From the NCBI GenBank assembly GCA_002900995.3, contig CM035312.1, positions 124,001-188,000 on the forward strand: DNA of 64,000 bases. The letters run 5' to 3'. Origin of the DNA: Ganoderma boninense. Lineage: Eukaryota > Basidiomycota > Agaricomycetes > Polyporales > Polyporaceae. The notes beneath the pieces were generated by a model that worked only from the letters and a program-made list of their open reading frames with translations, was not told the origin of the DNA and searched no databases. The translations under genes and the position numbers were made by a program. Positions 1 to 10,221 of the stretch are shown piece after piece; position 1 is the first letter of the stretch, and each line of letters begins with the position of its first letter.

Positions 1-262
1 GACGACCCGTGACGAGGACCGCTGAGCACTTTGAATACGCCTCTGCGGTCGCGTGTTCGCGCTGCGTTCACGCGCCCCAGCTTTCGTTGCTGACAGCCCC
101 GGCCTACAGAACTTCCAGGAGGTTTTAAGTATGGCAGAGGCAGTCGGTGGTGGGTGCAAAGCAACACCTCTCATACCGCCCTGCCATTGTACATCGACCA
201 TCCCACCCTCACCGTCAAGCCTACTCACTTGTAACATTTTGACACCCCCACTACTCACCAGC

Positions 263-1841
263 ATGTTCAGGAGAGCAGCGCTAGCGCACATCCGCCCCCT
301 CGCCTCCCAGCTCAGACTCGGCGCGCACCTGCGTGCTCTCCGCCCAGCTTTCTCAACCACCGCGACGCGGCGGGCGGCGGGCAGCAACCTGACCGCCCCG
401 CCCCCGGCATACGGCCCTGTCGGCGTCGCCCGCGCCCTCCAACCTGGCACCACCGCCAGTCAGTATCCTCTCCCTCCTCCCTCTCCCCCGTCTCCTCCCT
501 CCCTGCCCCTTTGCCCCTATGCCCCTTTGCCCGAGTCACAAGACAGCAGCTGACACTCCCCTCGACGCCCAGCCCCGACGATCTTCACGGACGAGTTCTC
601 GCTCGCGGACCGGGTCGCGCTCGTCTCTGGGGCGGAGCGCGGCATCGGGCTCGAGATGGCGCTCGCGCTCGTCGAGGCGGGCGCGCGCGCGCCGTGTACT
701 GCGCGGACCTGCCGCGCACGCCTGGGGAGGAGTGGGCGCGGGTGAGCGAGTACGTGGGGAAGCTCAAGGGGAAGACCGGCGTCGGAGAGGCGCGGCTCGA
801 GTATGTGTGTGCGGACGTCACGGACCAGGTGTGTGTGCATTTGTGTTTGAGTTTGAGTTTGGGGGGAAGAGGGTGGGGAGGGGGGGGGTTGGACTGCAGG
901 CGATTGGATTGGGTGTGCGATACCGATTACTGATGTTCGATGTACTGTATGCAGGAAGCGATGTGGAAGGTGGGGAAGACGATCGGGGATAGGGAGGGGC
1001 GCATGGACGTGGGCATCGCGGCCGCTGGGATCCTGAAGCCGGACAGCCCGTGCTTGACCTACCCCGCGAAGCTGTTCCAGCAGGTGCGTGGGTATGGGCG
1101 ATGTCTTCCCCGCATGCTGAGGACGTCCGTACTGAGACCGTCAATGTAGGTGCAGGACGTGAACGTCAACGGGGTGCTCTTCACCGCGCAGGCGGCGGGG
1201 CAGCAGATGGAGCGGTTCGGGAACGGGGGCAGCATCATCCTGATCGCGAGCATCAGCGGGCACGGTTCGAACAAGGTCCGTCATGTCGTCCCCTAGCGTC
1301 TCGCAGGAGTACCTTGCAGACGGGATGGGGCAAGGCGGACCAGGCTGACACTGACGTCTTCGGCGATGGTGCTTAGGGCCACGAATGGGTGTCGTACAAC
1401 ACATCTAAGTCGGCCGTGCTCCAGATGGCGCGGAGCATGGCGTGCGAGCTCGGCCCGCAGCGCATCCGCGTGAACACGATCAGCCCCGCATACATCAACA
1501 CCAAGTACGTGCTCACCTCGCACTGGCGTCCCAACGGATGCTAACTACTCTGTAACTCCTCTGTGCTCTATATCCGGACTTGAAGGATGACGGGCGCGTT
1601 CCTCGCTAAGAACCCGGAGGTGGGCGAGAAGTGGGCGGCGATGCACCCGCTTGGGTACATAGGTCGCCCGGACGAGCTGCGGGGCGCGGCGGTATGGCTG
1701 GCGAGCGACGCGAGTTCGTTCTGCACCGGCACGGAGTGAGTACTTTTCGGTGTATGACACTCGTACTCAGGTTTGACCGCGGGGCCGCTGACTTGAACGT
1801 TCTCCAGCTTCTCCGTTAACGGCGGATACCTTGCGTGGTGA
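263..1841 (+). CDS. Short-chain dehydrogenase/reductase, D-arabinitol/mannitol dehydrogenase-like, with an apparent frame break
   Basis: NAD(P)-dependent SDR oxidoreductase, probably acting on a polyol or ketose. Exons by splice signals: 263-458, 573-828, 955-1083, 1150-1275, 1377-1504, 1586-1735, 1808-1841. The first ~45 residues are Arg/Ala/Ser-rich and lack acidic residues, like a mitochondrial presequence. Visible motifs: the cofactor loop SGAERGIG (exon 2), the AAG strand (exon 3), a Ser-bearing IASISG strand (exon 4), the catalytic YNTSK (exon 5), and a C-terminal FSVNGGY. The exons total 1,019 nt, two more than a whole frame. Exon 2 changes frame inside the GC run near 680-693, between the EAGARA and VYCADLP strands. 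The gene is therefore either broken or carries a 2-base sequencing slip. The subfamily assignment comes from general SDR resemblance; substrate is not readable. Confidence 0.8.
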
Positions 1842-2598
1842 TCAGTGCCATGCCAAGGAGTTGGCGGAAGGGTATCGTGCCTAGGGCCGGGGAGGGGTCT
1901 GTTCCTATCTGCGTAGGGAGGTTATGAGCGCTGATATCTGAGAACTGACTGTAGAGTGCGACCCTTTCGTGCTTGGACTAAAAGAAAACATATGCCTATG
2001 CCCGAATCAAGCTTTTGGTCGGGTGAAGATTCGGGTGAGCCATGGGTTGATTGTGGTTCAGCTGGACGCCTGGGCCATACTACGTTAATCTCGACCCCGG
2101 GCGGCGGGCCTGTTCGAGAGACGGAGGATAATTGCACTATGCAAAGGGTAGTAGCGTCATTCTTGGATGGAAGAAGGAATTCGAATATGTATGTACAGTA
2201 CTTACAATGACTGGAAGATTTCCCGTTCTCTTCCACGGCAACTTGAACATTCAGTGGGGTCAAGGCAACAGTGCAAGCTCAGTGAACCTGAAGTTGATTA
2301 GTCAGCAACGCAGGTGATTTTCGGAAGGAGACTGGACCCGACGTCCTACGCCCGCTCTCAGCTCATCGTCACCGTTTTTATACTCCCTCTCCCATCCCAC
2401 TCAGCACTGTCCTCCCTCGAGCTTGCTCTGCTCTCGCGCTGCAACGAGTCTATGATACCCTTGGGGTCGCTGCCACGCTCCGATTACCATTGATTGCACC
2501 ACTTACTCCTCGACGAGCAAAGCCTGCACAGCGCTCTCGCTTCCCAACGTAACGCAATCTCCTCTGGTACCCACTGACGTCTCCCTGCTAGTGCCACG
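1842..2598. other. Intergenic; promoter region of the next gene
   Basis: No coding signal found. Short AT-richer stretch to about 2330, then C/T-rich DNA with a TATA-like ttttatact at 2376-2384, about 215 bp before the next start codon. Confidence 0.4.
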
Positions 2599-4243
2599 AT
2601 GGCAAGCATGCACTTCTCCTGGTCCGACTCCCTCCACGCCGCCGTCTCCTCCTGCCTCCCCTGCCTCAAGCACTCCGGCCCCGACTCCGACTCCGAGTCC
2701 GACGCACAATCTCGTTCAGGTCCCCGCCCCACCCCGCCATCCCGCCTTCGCCCACGCGATCCCCCGCCGCGCGCCCGCCCAGACGAGCTCGAGGGCCTCC
2801 TCGCGGACGCCTCGGACGACGCCGACGCGCTCTCGCTGCACACGAACCCGGGCGAGCGGAGGGCGCGCAAGAAGCACAAGCGCCGCAAGGGCCCCAAGCA
2901 CATCCGCGTGTTCGGCTTCGACCTCTTCGGCCGCCCGCCCGCGATCCAGCTCCCCGAGTCCGACGACGACGAGGGCAGCAGCAGTCTGGGGAACGGGGCG
3001 CTGAGGCCGGGCGCGGAGGAGCGGGAGCGGGCGCGCAAGATCTCGACGTCGACGCTGGACTCGGACGCTGCGCCGCTGGACGTGTCGACGATCGAGGAGC
3101 TGAGTGCGGCGCGCCATGCTGACGCGCTCGCGCGGGAGGAGGAGGAAAGGCGCGAGAAGGAGGAGAGGCGGCGCAAGCGGCGGGAGAGGCGCGAGCTCAA
3201 GCGGGCGGCAATGGCGCACGCCCTTGAGCTGCAGGCTAACGGCGAGGATGAGTTCGAGGGCTTCCAGGTGCGTCCCTCTTCTCCATACTTTCCTGTGTGA
3301 TTGTGTTTCTGACGCAGATATCGTGTCCGTTGCCCGTACTTAGGGAAGCGGCCCCGCGTACGGCTCGGGCATGCCGTTCAGCCCCAGCGCGGGCACGCTC
3401 TCGGACTCGCTCACCACGTCCTCCCAACAGGAATTCGGGCCGTTCGCGCACGGCCAGCCCGTCGAGCCTTTCGACCCCGACGCCGCCGAGGCCGCACGCG
3501 AAGCGGCCGAAGCGGAAGTCCTAGACGGCGCGGACTTCGGGGGCGAGTCGTACACGTCGCGCCCGCGCAGGAGCAAGAGTAAGAGGTCCGCACACGGCGG
3601 CGGCGCAGGCACGATGTCCACGTCGGACACGCGCTCGTCCTCGAGCCGCAGCCGCAGCACTGGCTCTCAGGGCTACACGTACACCCACGTACACCCAGGG
3701 CAGGGTGGCGGGGCAGGGGCTGCGCCGTACAACCACCAGTTCCTCGTGTCGCCCTCGGGCCAGGCCCCCACGCAGGTCCCGCGCTCGCCGCTCTCGGATA
3801 GTGCCCCCGCGTCGCCGAACGTGACGGAACGCAAGAAGCGGCGCAAGTCCACCAAGTCCCAGTCGAGCAAATCGCACGCGGCGTCGCTCTCGGTCTCGAC
3901 CTCGTCCCAGTCCGCGACGGCCAGCGCGACCGCGTCCTCGCCCTCGCCCGCCTCCCCGCCGCCCTCTGCCTCTGCGCCCGCGCACCCCGCTGTCGTCTCG
4001 CACGCGGGCGACGACTTCGAGGGCTTCCCGGGCGACTTCGGCTTCGGCAGCGGGGACGGCGCGATGGTCGACTTTCGCGCGGGCGGACTTGGGGGGGAGC
4101 ATGGGGAGACTCCGGCAGAAGCGAAGAGGGACAGGGACGACGCGTACGTGCCCGTGGCGCGCTTCCCGAGCGCGGGCTTCAGCCGGGCGCCGTCGCGGAC
4201 GGGCGACGCGGGCGTGTTCCTCGCGCGCCGCGGGGACGAGTGA
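2599..4243 (+). CDS. Ser-rich, charged orphan protein
   Basis: Two exons, 2599-3267 and 3344-4243, joined in phase 0 by a 76-bp intron, give 522 residues. I do not recognise a domain. The N-terminus has a short Cys pair (SCLPC) followed by a Ser/Asp stretch. A basic patch (KKHKRRKG) precedes a compact hydrophobic segment (IRVFGFDLFGRPPAI), probably the conserved core. Around exon 1 residues 165-215 there is a highly charged Glu/Arg/Lys stretch that could form a coiled coil. Exon 2 is mostly disordered Ser/Pro/Ala with two basic KRRKSTKS-like patches. The motif DEFEGF/DDFEGFPGDFGFG occurs at the end of exon 1 and again in exon 2, a short internal repeat. The start ATG has an A at -3 (cacgATGG). 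Nuclear localisation is possible but not shown. Confidence 0.7.
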
Positions 4244-5113
4244 GCGGGCGCTCCCTAAACGTTCCTCGTCCTCTTCCTCGTCCTCTTCGTCCCGGGAAGC
4301 CCGTCGTAGATGCTCAATGGTAATACTACGAGGCTGGCAGAGCTTGGATAGCCACGCCGCACACACGGACCCGGATGGCCGCCCCTTCAAGTTCCCTTTC
4401 GTTCGTCCGTCCACAATGGATATGAATTATGATGCCCTTACCAACCTGTGTTTTCCTTCGCACTTCGCACTTCGCCTTCTATAGTTGTACTTACGGATAC
4501 GATACATACATACGACGACCTCACCACGCCTCGCCACGACCTGCCACTTTTACTGTACCATTCCCTTGTATTCCCTTCCCTGGCACCTGCTGACACTGTG
4601 TTCTGTGATCGCTAGATGTTGCGTTCCGCAAGTCGGCGCACCGTCAAAAACAATTCCACAATCCATGTTTCCCGCTCATCCCCCGGGGTCATCTGGACTC
4701 ATATACCCGCATATTCGCTGGATCATGCCAGACACCAGAGAGAATGCGCACTGACATCGGAGATGGATGCTCAACGATGATCGACGACCATCGTTCAAAG
4801 ACTGCACGTCCGAGTACTGTTGTATTGTTACACATATGGTAGGTAGCGCGGTCGACCGCAACGGTATCGTGGAGGTCGTGACAGGCGGCGAGCGCGCAAC
4901 ATCAACACCAACATCAACATCATGAGAGTGAATACCGTCCGGACCCGTCAGATCAGAAAAAAAACACGACTGAAACAGCGACTAGCGACGATGGAGCTGA
5001 GGGCGGGTGTGAAACAAGCGACGAGAGAAAGGGGAGCGGCTGCGTCAACGAGAAGGCGCGGGGCGAAGTTGGAATACCCTGGCCCAACCCCAATGGTCCG
5101 CTGACGACATCGC
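4244..5113. other. Intergenic between convergent 3' ends
   Basis: Lies between the stop of the Ser-rich orphan and the stop of ATG18 on the other strand. Contains no supported gene; probably the 3' UTRs of both genes. Confidence 0.5.
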
Positions 5114-7029
5114 TCAATCGTTTGTCTCGTCATTTGAGTCCAGTAAGCTAGGGGGGAGAGGATCGACCATGAGAATGCGGGCAACACAGTGCAGGATAGA
5201 CGTGGACACACCTATACTGCTTCATGAGCGAGCACTCGCCGCCGTTCTCGAGATCGATGTTGTACGAGTAGAAATATCCCTCCGAAGAGAGCACCATCAC
5301 TTGCGGCATCGTGCTGCGGGGAGGTTCGTGGCGAGGTTAGTTCCTAGCTCCTGGAGGGATGCAACACGACTCGAGCACGTACCCGCTCAGCGCGGCGATG
5401 CACCGCGCGCCGCTGGTAGGTAGCCGGAGGAACGCGAAGTCGCGTGAAGGCTCCCACATCTCCGTGAGCGTGTTCGGCAGGTATCCGCCGACGGAGGACG
5501 TCAGGTTCTTCGTGAGATGCAGCGACTTCCGCCGCAATGTCGACCTGACAGCAACCGTGGGTGGGGTGGGGACATGAACGGAGGTGAAGAGCAGAAGAAA
5601 GGAAGAAAACGAAACACGCACGAGACGCTGCTCCCCTTCTTCTTCTCCGCGTACGCCTCGTACCCGCCGTCCAGCCCCTGCGACCCCTCCCTGCTGTCGA
5701 TCGACCCCGACGGGCTCGCGGGGCTCTGCGCCCCGACACCCCCGCCGACACCCCCGCCCCTGCCCTGCCCGAGCTTGAATATGTGCACGGTGTCGTGCGC
5801 AGAGGACACGCAGAGCAGGGACGAGACGAGGTTGAAGTTGATCGAGTATATGCGGGCCTCGCGCGTGCCCCTGCGGAACTGGTAGAGCTTCTCCGCCCCG
5901 GGGACGCTCCAGACGCGGATGACGGTGCCCTTGTCGGACGCGGTCGCGAGGAGCGTGCCGGCGGCGTTCACGGAGAGCAGCGAGATCGGGGACTTGTGCG
6001 CCTGGATGACGTTCGCGACCGTGAGCGAGCGCGTCGAGAAAGAGCAGCACGTCGCCCGTCGCCGGCGCGCCGCCGCTCCCGCCTCCCCCGCCCGCCCCGC
6101 CCGACGCCGACGCTGCGGAGGACCCCCGGCGCCGGGGGACGAGCCTGCTTGCTGGGCGGATGCCTGGGAGAGAGCGGGTGAGGGGACGGGGGACGGGTAT
6201 GCGAGGTATGAGTTGTCGGCGGAAGGGGAGAGGGCGACGATCGCTTTGGGGTTCGGGGACGAGGAGGAGGAGGAGAAGGAGGAGAAGGAGGGGCACATGG
6301 GTACTGGGACACACGGGCGCGAGGCGGGGAGGGGGCTCACCGTTTGGGTTGGGGGTCGTCTCTATTACGTGGAGGAGCTTCATATTCGAGATGTCGTAGA
6401 TGTAGATCTCGACCTCGAGGACGATGACGAGCGTCTTGCGGTTGAGCTTGACGGCGAGGATGGAGGACGGGAAGAGGAGCTCGCATATCATGGATTGCCG
6501 CTGTAGAGAGAGGAGGAGGACGGAGCGTCAGGGAACGGTCCACATACCGAACAGACAGGGTGCCCGGGGAGACTTCACTCAGAGCGTGCGCGTTATTCAA
6601 CGCGGAGTCGGAGTACCGGGGAACGGCTCCGCAAAGGGCGTGTGCGGTGTGGAGTGCTCGGAGTGATACATACCTTGGTGTTGACGATCTGAAGTTTGCG
6701 CGGACTGGACTGCGGCTGGTCTGCAGCGCCGACCAGGGCAAGGAGGGAGGTGCAGAACAGCATCTCCACAATGCCTCGCGCTCCGTCGTCTGTCCGCGCA
6801 TCCTAGCATTAACACAGGACCGAGAAATATGCAAAGAGTACACGCACTCATAGTGTACACCCGTCCGAAAGGGTCGCAGTTGGTTATGCTATAGCCCTTC
6901 TTGGTGCCCACGGAGATGCACCTACGAACGTCGTAAGTCTCGTCCGAGAAGGAGCAGCGGGCGGCGGGCGCACGTAAAGTCCTGGTTGAAGTTTGCGAAG
7001 AGCATGTTGGGGTTTACACGCTCGACCAT
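5114..7029 (-). CDS. atg18: Autophagy-related protein 18 (PROPPIN, phosphoinositide-binding WD40 protein)
   Basis: Seven-bladed WD40 PROPPIN that binds PI3P and PI(3,5)P2 and works in autophagosome formation and vacuolar membrane retrieval. Eight exons: 6974-7029, 6848-6921, 6674-6789, 6341-6500, 5622-6243, 5383-5544, 5212-5313, 5114-5147, totalling 1,326 nt (441 aa). Markers: NFNQDF at the N-terminus, [19 protein letters not shown] across exons 2-3, [34 protein letters not shown], the diagnostic FRRG phosphoinositide motif in exon 5, [15 protein letters not shown] and [12 protein letters not shown]. In exon 5 the expected GDVLLF strand is in another frame from the sequence on both sides, so about 6040-6135 looks locally frame-shifted with net frame restored. 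It shares a 252-bp divergent promoter region with the SET gene. Confidence 0.93.
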
Positions 7030-7281
7030 GGTGGACAGAGATACCGTTCTGAATGTCGGGACTCGGGGAGGTGCTCGTGGTCGGGGCAGCCATTCGGTCG
7101 GGTCACGCTCCCTCCGCTCAGACGGTCGTGACGAGGATGTGACACTGCGTCACTCCGCGGTGCATGCACGCCCGCAGCACCGGCAGCAGCTCGCCAATCG
7201 TCCTTCCCTTTTGCTCTTCCTTGGTTTCTCCTGCAACACTCTAGTCTCTCGGGCACCTGGCTTCGTCCTCATCCTTATGTT
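7030..7281. promoter_or_regulatory. Divergent promoter between ATG18 and the SET gene
   Basis: Only 252 bp separate the two start codons on opposite strands, so both promoters must overlap here. No clear TATA box seen. Confidence 0.45.
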
Positions 7282-10021
7282 ATGTCTGCACAAGATACTG
7301 GTCTGTCGATATCCCGCGCCTCCACGCCGTCTTCCGACGAGGATTCCGGCCGCGCATTGCGAACCCAACGCGAACGGTATGCGGAGCTTGTCCGCGGGCT
7401 CCAGCGCGTCCCGGAGCAAATCAGCGAGGCCTACAGGGATGCATGGCAAAGGTTCTACCTCTGGGAGCCGCAGTATTGTCAAGGCATGTTGCGGAGCTTG
7501 CGGGATGCCACTCTCCCGCAGCCGTCTACCGTCCCCTTCAGTGCTTTCGTCTCGGAGTCGTTCGATATTTCTGCCATAAACGACGACTCTATGGAAGGAG
7601 GTGGGGAGGACGACTCGCTTTCGTACCAGCAATGGTTCTGCGACGACGGAAGAGCGGTGTCCATCCTCGGCGTCGCTGAAGAAGTTGTGGTAGGCTCGCG
7701 CGATGCCCCCTTCACCGGTCTTGCGTACGCGAAGTACGAGGCCTGTACGCCCGCGCTGCAGAACATCAAGCACGAGTCGGACATGAGGATCCTCCAGTTC
7801 ATCCCCTACGCGGACGAGCCCGGCTTCCTGCGGCGTATCAAGGCCTACGCTCGTTTGCATCCCGTCTTCGCCTGGCAGCATTCCTGGCACGATGTCGACT
7901 GTAAGCTCTTTGCGCTTCACCCATTCTCTATTCACGGGATCTCTCAACGCACACAGTCAAGCTCATCGCCCTCGAAGCCGCCTGGCATTTGAACGAGGCG
8001 GGCCTTTCGCCGGAGACTATGGACGAATATCAGGTCGCTTTCTTTCCCTCCCTCGGCGGCCCCTCTGGCCTCCTCGCCTCCATGCACCATCGGTATGTTG
8101 TCCTACTCACCGTTTGTCGGCCCGTTGTTTTGTATGTTAGTAAACGTACGCAATATGCCAATATATCCAGCGACCTCATCGAGTGGGGCAGCTCGCTTCC
8201 ATCTGCACAGCTATCCGATCTGCGACGGCCTCCGCCCTCGTGTCTCGGCAGGTCGGTTGATAACTTGACGATGATGTTTTGCGCCAGCATGAACTGCATT
8301 GAGAGTCGGTGCATGCTTCATCGTGAGTAATATTGCGGATCGTACGCGTGCCGTTGCATCTGAATCCTTACAGGACAACATTACCCGCCATTCGAATTGG
8401 CGATACCTCCGACGGATCAAGCACCCTTTGAACTGCGAAGGGCTTGCGGCCCGCACTGCTTTCGCTTGGCACATCCTGATCAGTTCGATGTATGGGCTAC
8501 TAAAGGTTGTTTTCAACTCGGACCAGGTTCTAACGCACCAGCAGGCGAATGGATTTCTTGCCGTCAATCAGGAGACGTATGAAGCTCTGCGACTATTTCC
8601 AAACAAGCCCAGCTGCCAGGTTGCTAAACTTTGCAAGACCACGTGTATAAATGTAGGAACCCTCTTTACACCTCTTCGTTCTGTTGCTCACTTCCTGTCT
8701 CAGGTGTTTCTCCATAGACAACTTGTTCTGAAGGATGAAACTACGCAGAGCTCCTTTCTGCAGCGAGATTTTACTGACTGGGCAGAGTCGGTGCCTCCAA
8801 TTACCTGAAGCTGTCTTCATATGGACTAATCCTGATATCTAGGTTAGACTTCTGTATCCATTCAGGACCTTGCACAAGTCAGACTAGATGCCCCTGCGCA
8901 AGACAGGGAACTCCATGCCAGAAAAGATGCAGATGTCAATGCAAGTGGCAACTCTTATTCTACAACCCAAATCTCCAGGCATTGGTATTGGAATCTACTA
9001 ACAGCTAAGCATAGGTCCTCTCCAAGAATGTCACTGTAAAATTTGCGATGAAGGCTGCCCTTGTGTCCAAGATTTCAGAGAATGCAATCCTGAAAGCTGC
9101 AAGCATAGGCAAGTATAGTACTTTTGCATAACTTTATTAGTAAACTGACTTTAAAAAATTTTCAGTTAGTAGCCCATTATTACTATGTACCTGACACACT
9201 GTTGAGTTCAAGTTGGCCTACAGAAAAGCGCAAGTCAAAGCACAATGCTAAACACCACTGCTCAAATACAGCTGTGCAGAGAGGCAAACAAAATGTTGAT
9301 TAACTTGTTCTTGTTTACTTCTCTTTTGTTATAGTGGTCTGACTACAATTCTGTCAACCAGAGACAAGTTAGAGTACAACTAGGCTCCTTTGGATTAGGC
9401 ACCTTTGCTGAAAAAGATATTCCGAAAAATAGCCTGCTTGGAGGTAGTGCTTCCCACTATCCCATTCTTGAAATATGTGGCTAACATGGATTTAGAATAC
9501 ATTTCAGAGAGATTCCCCAATCTCCAATCAGAAAAAATGAACCTCCAGTTAATAATTCCAAGCAGTGTAATGCTGTTTTTTGTTACTAACCTTCTGGGTA
9601 GGATTGACCAAGCAGCAGGCAAAATGAACAGACAAAGGGGCCTTAATTATCTTTTCAATATTGAAAAAGATCAGAATAACTCCTTTGATGCTGCAACAGT
9701 TGGAGACCCAACGCGCTATCTGAACCATCCTGGACCAGGTCTCAAAAGCAATGTTGATGCATCAGGTAATTACTAGGAACAGCTATAGGCCAGTGCTAGA
9801 TGCTAAGGCTATCTCAGAAAGAAATATAGATGGAGACTGGAAGATCCTCTTTCAAACTAGTAAGTAGCACTGGTTCACCAATTAATATTAATCAGAGTGC
9901 AACTCACAATTTTACAGTGGATGCGCAGGTCAACAGAGGCGAGGAACTGCTGTTCCACTATGGAAACACATACTGGCTTGATGAGACTTCAAGTGAGGAC
10001 GAGGAGGACCCAGACCAGTAA
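7282..10021 (+). CDS. E(z)/EZH2-like CXC-SET histone lysine methyltransferase (possibly degenerate)
   Basis: Candidate H3K27-type methyltransferase. Exon 1 is 7282-7900; it continues through KLIALEAAWHLNEAG (from about 7957). Exon order after that is partly inferred. A Cys-rich CXC region is seen at 8860-9110: GPCTSQTRCPC, then a Cys run, then CKICDEGCPCVQDFRECNPESC. The SET domain follows at about 9355-10020: LGSFGLGTFAEKDIP, LGEYISE (restored by splicing an intron that ends near 9500), NYLFN, DAATVGDPTRYLNHPGPG (the NH motif), and GEELLFHYGNTYW with the catalytic-type Tyr. It ends in an acidic tail. Several introns have clear CTAAC branch points. From about 8800 onward CpG is nearly absent, unlike everything around it. 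Between the two Cys clusters (near 8920) a frame change is needed, so the gene may be damaged. The continuity of the 5' and 3' halves is inferred. Confidence 0.7.
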
Positions 10022-10221
10022 CAATCAAATGCTAGTTGTACAATGTCCGTGACAAGCTCGTAGATTATGCTCCCAATTACATTTACCACCCCCAGCCAGC
10101 TTGTTGGAGCAGAGTGTTGGTGAGTTTCTCCTGGGTTTGCGGTAACGGTAAGGTGCTCGCGCCGCTGCTAGAGTAGAGCCATCAGAAAATTTGTCGCCCG
10201 CACGTCAGCACATAACGCAGC
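10022..10221. other. Short convergent 3' intergenic
   Basis: 200 bp between the SET gene stop and the EXO70 stop. The composition returns to CpG-rich at about 10140. Confidence 0.5.

Noticed and set aside
3521..4414. 297-aa minus-strand ORF
   Set aside because: Arg-rich shadow of the Ser-rich gene on the plus strand; GC-rich DNA keeps antisense frames open.
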